Source: Neorhizobium huautlense (GTDB lineage: Bacteria > Pseudomonadota > Alphaproteobacteria > Rhizobiales > Rhizobiaceae). Taken from it: a DNA stretch of 64,000 nt. Shown here in pieces: positions 19,624 to 29,700 of this stretch. Location: positions 1 to 64,000 of the forward strand of contig NZ_JAUSRF010000010.1 of assembly GCF_030811685.1 (NCBI RefSeq), given 5' to 3'. The notes beneath the pieces are model-generated. The model had not been told where the DNA came from. It worked only from the letters and a program-made list of their open reading frames with translations, and did not search any database. The position numbers and the translations under genes were made by a program. The stretch's first letter is position 1; every line of letters begins with the position of its first letter.

Positions 19624-22600
19624 GGCGCCCCTCCCGTTTTCGCGTCAACTGCCCGTCGCCCGCCCACAAACGAGTGGAGCAGGACATCGTCTGCCGCGAG
19701 GTGGAAGCGGTCTCTGATGCTTCCGAAATCCACATGGCCGATCGGGCAAAGGCCCAATTGCATGCCATTCGAGGTCCCGGTTCTCGAGGCTTGCTCCCTC
19801 AATATCTGTGCGATGGCACCGGCCTCGATTCGGCAAAATTCGATGGATTTCTCGCCATAGAGAGGCGTAACGGCCGGCATGTGGGCCACGAGAAAAATGG
19901 AAAACGCCGATTGTGCATAAAGCCGGCGGTTGGATGGGTCATGGATTTCGGCCCGGATACCGGGCTCGGTGTCCAGAAGGGTCAATGTGGCGTGCCACGG
20001 ATCGAGGTAATAAAGCCCAGCGCTGAGATCGGCCACCTTGCCGCCCTCGACGTGCAGGTAGGTCCGCACCGCGTAGCGGCTGCCTGCCGACGCGTAGGTG
20101 AAACGATACACGCCCTCGTCATCCTGTGCCGCAGTCAACGCAGCCAGCAATGTCCGGATTTCGGTCAGTGTCACCGGCTCGGCGGCAAACTCCCTGGCGC
20201 TTGCATATATGTGGTCGAAGGAGGGTAGCGCGTGCCGCTCCCCATCCAGCGCAAGTCGTGCACTGTGGCTGTTCTTGAAGGCTTCGCGTTCGGCCGGATC
20301 GAGAAGGGTACCGTCGGTCACGTCCAGTCGCCCGCCGGAAGAGGCCGCGAGGCCGGCAGGTGTCGGTTGTCGATAGAATGTGACGAAGTCGAGCTTGAGA
20401 GAAAGCTCCTGATCCATCGCATTGGCCAGTTTCACGATATCGACGGATGTCGCGCCACATTCGATCAGGTCGTCTTGAGGACCAACGGCGATATTGAGAA
20501 TGTCGCTCGCCAGCGCTGCTATGCGTGTTGCTGCGCCCTCACGAGATTTTACCGGCCCTGACACGGGCTGATCGGCCGCAATTCTGGCGGCTGATCGTTC
20601 CTGTGCCTGCGAAACCAGCTTGCTGCGATCGACCTTGCCGTTCGGCGTCAGCGGGAAGGCGGTTAGCGGCTGCAGGCTGGACGGCAGCATATAGGCCGGC
20701 AGGCATGTTTCCAGATGCCGGCGAAGACTTGCGCTGTCGACCGCGCGGTCTGGAGACGGCACGAAGAAGGCGGCAATCTCCCTGCGTTTCCGGCCGATGG
20801 CGACAACGATTGCCTCATCGACATGCGGATGCCGGCGCAGTCTTGTCTCGATCTCACCGAGCTCGACGCGATAGCCGTTGATCTTCACCTGGTTATCGGC
20901 GCGGCCGATGATGTCCACATTGCCATCGGGAAGCCACCTGCCCAGATCGCCAGTATCGTAAAGCCGCTCGCCTGTTGCAGGGTGAAGAAGAAAACGTCGT
21001 TCCGTTTCCTTCGGATCTTTCCAATAGCCATTTGCAAGTCCTGAGCCGGCTATGAAAATTTTCCCCTGTGCCCAGACCGGACGGGAATTGAAGTTGTCGT
21101 CCAGCACATGGATGGTCTGGTTGCGAAGCGGTTTTCCATAGGGAATGCTCGTCCAGGCCGGATCGATGCCATGGATGGGGTATGCGATCGACCAGATTGC
21201 AGCCTCGGTTGCTCCACCCAGGCTGATCACGTCCACTCGCCTTGGATGCGAGCGATCGAATATGCGTTGCGGCAGGCTCACGGGTATCCAGTCGCCGCTC
21301 AGCATCATCAGCCGAAGACTTGACGGAAGCGTTTCTTCACCGCGTTCGACGCAATCCACCAGCAGTTCCGCGAGGGCAGGCACAGAGTTCCATACACTGA
21401 CATCGCATTCGCGCATGCGCGCAAGCCAGTGTTGCGGATCACGCGCGCCGGCGGAATGGGGAAGAACAAGTGCTGCACCGGCAGCCAGCGTTCCAAAGAC
21501 ATCATAGACGGAGAGATCGAAACTGAGCGACGATATGCCGAAGATGCGATCGCCCGGCCAGATATCGTGACGTTCGTTGATGTCGAGGATCGTATTGGCC
21601 GCGGCCCGATGTGTAATCTCGACGCCTTTCGGCATGCCCGTCGATCCGGATGTATAGATGACATAGGCAAGCGAATCCGGCTTGGGTCTTGTTCCTGCCG
21701 GCGTGAGGTCTTGTGGCTCTGTGATGTCCTGATCGACACGAAACCTGCGAATTGTGTCCCCCCATTCTAGTCGCGCATCGATCCAGGATTGCGTCAGCAC
21801 GAGGGAGGTTTGCGAGATTTCGAGCAGTTCGTTTATGCGCGCCGGCGGCAGATCGGCATCGATGGGAAGATAGGCGGCCCCGCTCTTCAGGATGGCGAGC
21901 GCCGCCACGACCTGTTCCCAACCCTTCTGCATGACGATTGCGACCAGTGTTTCCGATCTGGCGCCATTGGCCGCCAGCCATTGACTGATACCGCCGGAAG
22001 CGTCGTCCAGCTCCTGAAAACTCAGCACACGCCTTGGCGCCAGTATTGCCACGGCCTCCGGCGTCTTGCGGGCTTGCGCCTCGAAGAGATCCAGCAACGT
22101 CAGATCAGGAAATGCGTTTCCGGTATCGTTGGCTGCGGCCTGCAGTTCGATCTGCCGGGCGGAAAGGTCAAGCGGGTGTTTTTCGTGCCAGCTTTCCGGT
22201 TCCGTTGCCAATCTGTCGAGAAGCGCGCGATAGGCCTCGAACATGGTTTCCCAAAGACCGGCGGGAAAGAGCTCTTCAACGATATCCCAGTTGTAGCGCA
22301 GTTCTCCTGCCTCTTCGTAGACCTGATGATCGCAGAAGATCTGCGGAGTCTGGGTAATGCCATAGACGAGTTCGCCCAACTCCCGGAGTGTCGATGTATC
22401 CTGCCCTTCACCGAATTGCGGCAGGATGCTGCTGAATACCACCGGCATCATGGCGTGGCCTCGGCGGCGAGCCAGCTCCCGTAAAACGTCCAGGCCGCTG
22501 TAATCGCGATGATCGAGATCATCGAGAAGCTGGTTCTGGATCGCCAGAGCCCGATCGACAAAATCGAGGGTTGGAAATGGCTCGACCGTCAGCAGGGTAA

Positions 22601-25600
22601 GCGAGGTGAAATCGCCGACAATTGCAGTCACGTCCGGATGCAAGGGCTGCCGATTGAACAGGGTGATGTTCAACGTGAAGCGCGGACTGGCCGACCATGC
22701 GCGTAGGACCTCGCTGAACGCTGTCATCAGCAGAGCGGAAGGCGTAAGGCCAAAGCCTGCCGCCCGTTTTTTCGTTGCGGCCCATAATTCGGCGGGCATT
22801 CGACCTGAATAGCGTTTAAATCCGCCAGCGACCTTTGTCGCGGATCTGCCGGGGGCAAAGGGAAGATCAGGAGCGGGCGCGATATCATCGAGGCGAGCCT
22901 GCCAGTACCGGACACTGGTCTCGTTGCGGTTCTGTCGCTCGGTCGTAAGAATGTAATCGCGAAAGGTAATCCCCGGCTCCGGCAATACGGCCTGCGGATG
23001 ACCGGCCACCAGCCCCCATTCCCTGCAGAAATTGATCCAGCTCAGCGCGTCGCCGATCATCAGGTCGAAGCTGATATGCAGCCTCAGGCAATCGTCGAGT
23101 TGGCTGCTGCGGATATCGAACAGCGGCCACCTGTCCAGAGGAAGGATCTGGTGCGAAAGGTTTTCGCGAAACTCGTTCAGTGCGCGGGCCCTGACCTTCG
23201 GTGGAAGCTCCCGCATGTCCGTGTGCCGGATGCGGTAATGCGGCACGTCGGCAAGAACGCGCTGCGTCCCGTCTGCCGCAACGATGCATCGCAACATGTC
23301 ATGCCGCATGATCAGGCGATTGAACGCATTTTCGATGGCGGCGTGTGAAAAATCCTTGCAGTCGATTTCGACATAAAGGTGTGCAGCGGTGCCGCCCAGC
23401 GTCATGTCGCTTCGCCGACCGATCCAATAGGCTTGCTGAACGGCGTTGAGCGGAAAGGGCTCGAACCTGTTTTTCGGATCTGCCTGAAAGGCCGCAGGTG
23501 CCGGCGTATGCGGTGCCGGCTCGGGATTGGGCACCGGCATGGCTTCCATGATGCGCGCCTGCGCCGCTATCGTTCTCGCCTGAAACAGGGTGCGCAAGGG
23601 AAGGGAAATCCGGAAGACATCGTTGATCCGGCTGACCAGGCGGATCGCGAGCAGCGAATGACCACCGAGGTCGAAGAAATCATCATCCGTTGCGATGGCC
23701 GGCACGGGCAACAATTCCTGCCAGATTCGCAACAGCCGTGCTTCGGCGACGGAACGGATAGGCCGCCCCTCGGACAGGACTTCGTTCGATTTCTGAACCA
23801 TGGTTTCGAAATAGATTCGCGAACGATCGAGCTTGCCGCTACTGCCGCGCTGTAACGATGGCGCGATGCAGATCCGTGTCGGTACCATGGCGTCAGGCAG
23901 ATTTTGCGCCAGCCTTGCCCTGATCGCTGCCGGATCGATTGCCGCCTGGTCTTGCGGGACGATGACGGCGACCAATCGATCTCCGCGCGGTCCGCCACAC
24001 AGGCCGACAACAGCGTCCTTTATCTCCTCCTGTGCCGTCAGGGCGGTTTCGATCTCGCCGGGTTCGATCCGCACGCCGTGCAATTTGACCTGGTTGTCAC
24101 GCCTGCCAAGAAAGAGAATCTCACCATCGGTGGAGAAGCGGGCGAGATCGCCGGTCGCGTATAGCCGCGCGCCCGGTTCCCCTGAGAACGGGTCAGGCAC
24201 AAATTGAGTGGCGGTGAGCGCGGCTTCAAATGCATATCCGCGCGCAAGGTTGTCGCCGCCGATAAAAAGCTGCCCGGGTGCGCCGAGCGGAACGGGTTGA
24301 AGCGCGTCATCGAGAATATGAAGTTGCGTATTGGCGATCGGGTGGCCGATCGTCACTATCGGCCCATCGCCCGGTCGGCAGGATTTGCGACTGACGTCGA
24401 TGGCGGCCTCGGTTGGCCCATAGAGATTTTCAAGTTGCGCAGCCGGTATGCGGCGCAGGCATTCGTCGCGCAGGTCGGCACTCAGCGCCTCGCCGCTGCA
24501 TACGATAAGTCGCAATGCGGGAAATGCCTTTTCCTTCGTTTCCTGCAGGAAGAGTGACAATAACGACGGAACGAAATGCATGACGGTGACGTGACGACCG
24601 TCGATCGTCTCCGCCAGATGCCGGCTATCGGTATGCATTCCCGGCCTAGCCATGACGATGGCGGCGCCACTCGTCAGCGGCCAGAGAAACTCCCAGACAG
24701 ACACATCGAAGGTGGCGGGTGTTTTCTGAAAAACGCGGTCGTCCGCCGTCAGCCGGTAGCTGTCCTGCATCCAGAGAATGCGGTTGAGCAGGCCGCGATG
24801 GGTGTTGACCACGGCTTTGGGCGTGCCGGTAGAACCGCTTGTGTAGATGATATAGGCTGCGGCGTCCGGATCGATCCGCACGTTCAGATCGATGCGGGAC
24901 AGAGCCGCCTCCTGCTGCGGAGAAATATCAGGCAGAGCCATATCCCTGATGGAGGCGGATAAGCCGCTGTTTGCCAGATTGCCCAGAACGAGCCTAGCGT
25001 CGGCCCGGTGGATCATCGTTTCCACACGCTCTACCGGTAGCGAGGGGTCTATCGGCAGGAATGCTCCTCCGGCCTTGAGCACCGCGAGCATGGAGACGAC
25101 AAGCTCCACGCTCCTGTCGAAATAGAGAGCAACGGGCTTTTCGGGGCCAATGCCGGCAGCGTTCAGGCGCCGTGCCAGCTGATCCGATGCGTGGTCCAGT
25201 TCCTTGAAGTCGATGACTCGTTCATCCGTCACGACGGCTTCGGCAGTCGGGAAAAGCTTCGCCGCCCGCCGGATGACCGTCACGATATCCGGAGCATCAT
25301 CCGGCCACCGAACGGAAGTGTCATTCCATGTGGCCAGCTTGGCCGTGTCGCGCGCAGAAAGCGACGTCAAACTATCGATCCGCTGATCCGGATTGATGAG
25401 GCCCGCTTCAAGAACCGCCAGATAGTGGTCGAAAATGCGAGTGATCTCATCCTCGTCAAAGAGGTCCGTGGCGTATTCAAGCGTGAGTTCGTATTGCCCT
25501 TCCAATTCGATGATCTCGAGCGTGAGATCGAATTTTGCCTTGCCGGTTTTCACCGCAAGAGGTTTCAGGGACAGGCTTGCGAATTCCAGTGACGGAATGG

Positions 25601-26798
25601 TCATGTTCTGCATCACGAAGGCGGCCTGGAAGACAGGGTTGTAGGCAAGGCTTCGTTCGGGCTGCAGGTTTGCGACGATCTGTTCGAACGGCATATCCTC
25701 GTATTCGAATGCCTGAACCGACCTTTCCGCCGTTGCGGCGATGGCTCGCCGGAATGAAAGGGTTTCGTCGAAGTCGAGATTGAGTGGCAGCGTATTGACG
25801 AAAAAGCCGATCAGCTTTTCGGATTGCAGCTGGCGTCGATTGGCGACCGGGCAGCCGATCGTGATATTTCCCTGGCCGGAAAAGGTGCTGAGCGTGATCT
25901 TGTAGGCCGCCAGCAGGATCATGAAGGGGGTGACGGCAAGGGTCTTGCCGGCGAGGCCGCCCTTTGTTGCAGCGCTACGCAGGCGTGCGCTGAGTTCCGC
26001 CCCCAGTGTTCGTCGCTGTTGCGCACCCGAAAAACTCGGCAGTGCCGGCCGGGGTCTGTTCGCCGACAGGGACAAGGTTTCGTTCGATGGCTGCAGGACA
26101 TCTTGCCAATATCGCAACATCCTGTCGGCTGCCGGCCCGCTCACGTGCCGCCGCTGCCAGTTGATGCAGTCGGAATATTGCAATGGCAGGGGTGGCAGCT
26201 CGGAGCCCTGATAGAGCGCCTTCATCTCCTCCACGAACAACATGAGCGACCAGCCATCGGCGACGATATGGTGCATCGTCACGACGAGAATGTGCTCGTT
26301 TTCGGATCTGCGCAGCAGCGCGCAGCGGATCAGCGGCCCACTGGCCAGATCGAATGGCTTGGTGACCTCGGCCGTGATCCATGTCTCCAGCCATGCTTCT
26401 TCAGCTTCGGATGGCATTTCCTCCGAGATGAAGGGAAGCCGGACGTCCGGAAACGTCACCCGGGAGGGTTGCCCTTCTATCGCCGGAAACGCGGTGCGCA
26501 GGATTTCATGCCGGGCCACGATCGAGCGGATGGTGTTGTGCAGTCTGTCCGCGTCGAGCGGGCCGTCTATCCGAAGAGCGAGTGGCACGATATAGGCACC
26601 CGTATCACCGTAAAGCCGCTCGAGAAACCATAGACGCTGCTGCGCGAAGGACAGGTCCGTTGGTGGCGCTGCCGGACGATCCTCCTCTGCCCCTCTTCGG
26701 TCTGTACCGTCGCCCTCGACCTTCGCGGCAGCCTGTCGGACGAGTTCAGCAAGGTGTTTTTGATCGATGACGTCGGTATGCGGAGGACGAGTGGACAT
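19620..26798 (-). CDS. NRPS, C-A(Ser)-T-Cy-A(Cys)-T-Ox, thiazole-forming bimodule
   Basis: A 2392-aa bimodular synthetase. Module 1: condensation (HHIVADGWS, His176/177), adenylation (core near 656; residues DVWHVSLIDK, nine of ten with the serine code DVWHLSLIDK) and thiolation (Ser1048). Module 2 opens with a heterocyclization domain (about 1110-1560) recognised by FPLNAVQQAYWIGR and by FDLMIGDALSW, the DxxxxD motif with Asp1245 and Asp1250. Its adenylation domain (core near 1717) reads DLYNMSLIWK, a cysteine signature, followed by thiolation (Ser2118 in GATS). The C-terminal 230 residues resemble SagB/nitroreductase-type flavin oxidases (GLYYLDPWH, then SIEFCRIEAGAIAQ). Together they should attach Ser, then cyclize Cys to a thiazoline and oxidize it to a thiazole. 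The start codon abuts the upstream stop (TGAATG) with AAGGAG seven bases before it. Serine placement rests on a hand alignment. Confidence 0.95.
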   Translation of the reverse strand: MSTRPPHTDVIDQKHLAELVRQAAAKVEGDGTDRRGAEEDRPAAPPTDLSFAQQRLWFLERLYGDTGAYIVPLALRIDGPLDADRLHNTIRSIVARHEILRTAFPAIEGQPSRVTFPDVRLPFISEEMPSEAEEAWLETWITAEVTKPFDLASGPLIRCALLRRSENEHILVVTMHHIVADGWSLMLFVEEMKALYQGSELPPLPLQYSDCINWQRRHVSGPAADRMLRYWQDVLQPSNETLSLSANRPRPALPSFSGAQQRRTLGAELSARLRSAATKGGLAGKTLAVTPFMILLAAYKITLSTFSGQGNITIGCPVANRRQLQSEKLIGFFVNTLPLNLDFDETLSFRRAIAATAERSVQAFEYEDMPFEQIVANLQPERSLAYNPVFQAAFVMQNMTIPSLEFASLSLKPLAVKTGKAKFDLTLEIIELEGQYELTLEYATDLFDEDEITRIFDHYLAVLEAGLINPDQRIDSLTSLSARDTAKLATWNDTSVRWPDDAPDIVTVIRRAAKLFPTAEAVVTDERVIDFKELDHASDQLARRLNAAGIGPEKPVALYFDRSVELVVSMLAVLKAGGAFLPIDPSLPVERVETMIHRADARLVLGNLANSGLSASIRDMALPDISPQQEAALSRIDLNVRIDPDAAAYIIYTSGSTGTPKAVVNTHRGLLNRILWMQDSYRLTADDRVFQKTPATFDVSVWEFLWPLTSGAAIVMARPGMHTDSRHLAETIDGRHVTVMHFVPSLLSLFLQETKEKAFPALRLIVCSGEALSADLRDECLRRIPAAQLENLYGPTEAAIDVSRKSCRPGDGPIVTIGHPIANTQLHILDDALQPVPLGAPGQLFIGGDNLARGYAFEAALTATQFVPDPFSGEPGARLYATGDLARFSTDGEILFLGRRDNQVKLHGVRIEPGEIETALTAQEEIKDAVVGLCGGPRGDRLVAVIVPQDQAAIDPAAIRARLAQNLPDAMVPTRICIAPSLQRGSSGKLDRSRIYFETMVQKSNEVLSEGRPIRSVAEARLLRIWQELLPVPAIATDDDFFDLGGHSLLAIRLVSRINDVFRISLPLRTLFQARTIAAQARIMEAMPVPNPEPAPHTPAPAAFQADPKNRFEPFPLNAVQQAYWIGRRSDMTLGGTAAHLYVEIDCKDFSHAAIENAFNRLIMRHDMLRCIVAADGTQRVLADVPHYRIRHTDMRELPPKVRARALNEFRENLSHQILPLDRWPLFDIRSSQLDDCLRLHISFDLMIGDALSWINFCREWGLVAGHPQAVLPEPGITFRDYILTTERQNRNETSVRYWQARLDDIAPAPDLPFAPGRSATKVAGGFKRYSGRMPAELWAATKKRAAGFGLTPSALLMTAFSEVLRAWSASPRFTLNITLFNRQPLHPDVTAIVGDFTSLTLLTVEPFPTLDFVDRALAIQNQLLDDLDHRDYSGLDVLRELARRRGHAMMPVVFSSILPQFGEGQDTSTLRELGELVYGITQTPQIFCDHQVYEEAGELRYNWDIVEELFPAGLWETMFEAYRALLDRLATEPESWHEKHPLDLSARQIELQAAANDTGNAFPDLTLLDLFEAQARKTPEAVAILAPRRVLSFQELDDASGGISQWLAANGARSETLVAIVMQKGWEQVVAALAILKSGAAYLPIDADLPPARINELLEISQTSLVLTQSWIDARLEWGDTIRRFRVDQDITEPQDLTPAGTRPKPDSLAYVIYTSGSTGMPKGVEITHRAAANTILDINERHDIWPGDRIFGISSLSFDLSVYDVFGTLAAGAALVLPHSAGARDPQHWLARMRECDVSVWNSVPALAELLVDCVERGEETLPSSLRLMMLSGDWIPVSLPQRIFDRSHPRRVDVISLGGATEAAIWSIAYPIHGIDPAWTSIPYGKPLRNQTIHVLDDNFNSRPVWAQGKIFIAGSGLANGYWKDPKETERRFLLHPATGERLYDTGDLGRWLPDGNVDIIGRADNQVKINGYRVELGEIETRLRRHPHVDEAIVVAIGRKRREIAAFFVPSPDRAVDSASLRRHLETCLPAYMLPSSLQPLTAFPLTPNGKVDRSKLVSQAQERSAARIAADQPVSGPVKSREGAATRIAALASDILNIAVGPQDDLIECGATSVDIVKLANAMDQELSLKLDFVTFYRQPTPAGLAASSGGRLDVTDGTLLDPAEREAFKNSHSARLALDGERHALPSFDHIYASAREFAAEPVTLTEIRTLLAALTAAQDDEGVYRFTYASAGSRYAVRTYLHVEGGKVADLSAGLYYLDPWHATLTLLDTEPGIRAEIHDPSNRRLYAQSAFSIFLVAHMPAVTPLYGEKSIEFCRIEAGAIAQILREQASRTGTSNGMQLGLCPIGHVDFGSIRDRFHLAADDVLLHSFVGGRRAVDAKTGGAP

Positions 26799-29700
26799 TC
26801 ACGATCTCCTTCCGGCGGCCGAGGCGGGTGGGGCCTCCTGCTGCGCAATTTCGTAGAGTTCCTGCAGGATCAGGTCATGTTGGCCGGCGATTGTCGGCGC
26901 TTCGAAGATCCAGCGCAGCGGCACATCGATCGACAAGGCGTCACGCAAGCGATTGGCAAGCTGCACAGCCTTGAGCGAGTGTCCGCCCAGGGCAAAGAAA
27001 TTGTCCTCAATGCCGATGCGCCGCTTCGAGAGAACATCGCTCCAGGCGTCTACGATAAGCTGATCAAGCGCATCCCTCGGTGGCTTAATCTCTGCAACGC
27101 GTATGACCGAACGAGGAAGCGGCAGGGCGCCGATATCCAGTTTGCCATTGCCGGTGATGGGCAGGGCATCGATCACGATGACCGCGTCCGGCACCATGTG
27201 GGCCGGCAGCCTCTGGGCCACGTGTTGCCGCAGGGTTTCAGCAAGCGCGGTGCGCTGTCGATGTTGCTGTGGGTTTCCTGCAAATCGGCGCCAGTTTTCC
27301 GAAAGACGGGATGGTTCGATAAACATCGCAGCTTCGGCCGCGGGGCGCGAGCCGTGCGTCTGCGGAACGAAAAGGGCGTCGAACATGCCATTCGCATGGC
27401 CCTCGGTCCATTGCAGATTGGCCCTGAACCCGTGCAAGGCAGCGGTTTCGGACAAGGCGACGGGATCGATGCCGGCCATGTCTATTTCGGCGGGAACTGC
27501 ATTCAATGCGCCGGCCCAGACCGATATACGGCTGTTGGTTATACCACGCAGGCCGCAGATTTCGGAACTCGGCCGTGAACTGAGCCATTCGCCGATATCG
27601 TCGACATCCGAGATCAAGCCTTGAGCGAAGTGCCAGTCCGGCGGCGATACCGGAAGGGTCTGCCGCTGCCGATAAAGCACGGCGTCGAAACGGAATCGCG
27701 TCATCTCGTTATCCGCATGCGTCCGTTTCAGATGAACCGCGACACGCGACAGGGCAGGATGGCGGCGTGGCAGGCTTCGGAAATATTCCGGCCCGATCGT
27801 CAACTCCTTGTCCTCGGCACAACGCTCGGCCACGAGTGCTGTCAGTGTTGACTGGTCGAAGCTCGCAATGGTGTCGGGGTCGTCATGCGCCAGTACGGAA
27901 AGGTGGAAGGCTTCCTGAACCGCGTGGTTGCGCACATCGCCCACGAACATCGCCCCGTCGGCGGTCAGCTTGGTCAGCGCCTTTGTGATGACCCTCTCGA
28001 GATAATCTATGCTCGGGAAGAGCTGGGTGACCGAATTCATGACGATGGTATCGACGCTGCCTTCGGCAATATCATCGAGCGCATCGGCCGCGCCCTCGAC
28101 AAGGTCTATCCTGTCGATAAGATCTCCCATGGCCGAAAGCTTGTCTGCGATATGCGCCAGCCCGACAGCGGAAATATCCATGGCGATGTAGCGTTCGACA
28201 GTCGGCGCGAGCCGCAACAGCAGCATGCCGGTGCCGCAGCCGATTTCCAGAATTCTGCGCGGCTGCAAGGCTTCGATCGCTGACACCGTATGGTCTACCC
28301 ATTCGCGCATTTCGTGTTGCGGGATCGGGCTGCCATCGTGGCTGCGGTTCCACCCGGAACTGTTCAATGCGTTCGGGGCAGCGGTGTCGGCAGGCGCCGC
28401 ATAGGTGGCGTCAAACACGTCTCGCCATTCGGCGATGGTCGCGGCATCACCGCCATCACCGTTATCCCCGGTCCTTGCAACGACATAGGCGATCAGGCCT
28501 TGGGTATCCCCGGCCGGTGACGGTATGACGATGCAATCCTCGACCGCAGAATGCTGCTTGAGCACGGCACCGATTTCGGCAGGCTCGATACGATAGCCGC
28601 GGATTTTCAACTGAACGTCGAGCCGGGCGATATATTCGAGGGAGCCGTCGGCCAGCCATCGGGCAGCGTCGCCGCTGCGATAAAGACGAGCACCGGGTTG
28701 ACCGGAATATGGGTCGGGCACAAATCGCTCGGCCGTCAGGGCGGGACGGTCAATATATCCCGAAGCGACCCCGCCGCCGCCGACATGAATTTCGCCCGGC
28801 ACCCCGACCGGCACGGGCAGACCTGCGTCATCGAGAAGAATGACCGAACGGTCATGCAGCGGTCGCCCGATCGGATTTCGCAACGAAAGATCGGCCTGCG
28901 TCATGGTTTTTGCCGTGACATGCACCGTCGTTTCGGTGATGCCGTACATGTTGACCAATCGCGGCCCGCTGTCCCCGTAGGCCGCGAACCAGTCCGTCAG
29001 GACCGCCGGGTCCAGCGCCTCGCCGCCGAAAACGATGAGACGCAGCGACGGCAGCAGGTCCCCCGCCGACAGATGATGGGCGGTGAACGACCTGAAGGCT
29101 GTCGGAGTCTGGTTGAAGACGGTGACACGTTCGTTGCGCAGGATGTCCTGAACAGCCTTCGGGTCCCGGATCATCGGGGCTGCAGGAATGATCAGCCTTC
29201 CGCCGTTCAGAAGTGCCGTCCAGATTTCCCAGACCGAAAAATCGAATGCCGGAGAATGAAACAGCAGGCCGACGTCCTGATCGGAAAAACCGAATTCGCT
29301 TCCCGACATATCGACAAGCCGCAACACGCTGTCATGGCTGATCGCAACACCTTTCGGGGTTCCCGTCGATCCGGACGTATAGATGACGTAGGCGGTCGTG
29401 GACGAAAAGATGCCGGAGCGCTGCTGGCGTGGGGGACGCTCCGCTGCGAGTTCCCCTGGACGTCCATGATCATCGAGGACGAGCAGAGGCAGGCTGATTT
29501 GACCAGGTTTTGTCGCTGCCGCGCTGTCGCATACCAGAGCCACAAGCTTTGCGTCCGCCGCCAGTTGCGCCTTGCGCTGTTCGGGCCATTCCTCATCCAT
29601 GGGCACATAGGCCGCACCTTCATGCAGGATCGCCAGCATCGCGACGATGCAGGCGGTCGATCGCCCGATATCAATGCCGACGAGATCGCCATGGCCGACC

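Noticed and set aside
19620..26798. Epimerization domains or dual C/E domains in the line
   Set aside because: No separate E domain is seen, and the condensation domains show only the ordinary HHxxxDG core, so D-residues are not predicted.
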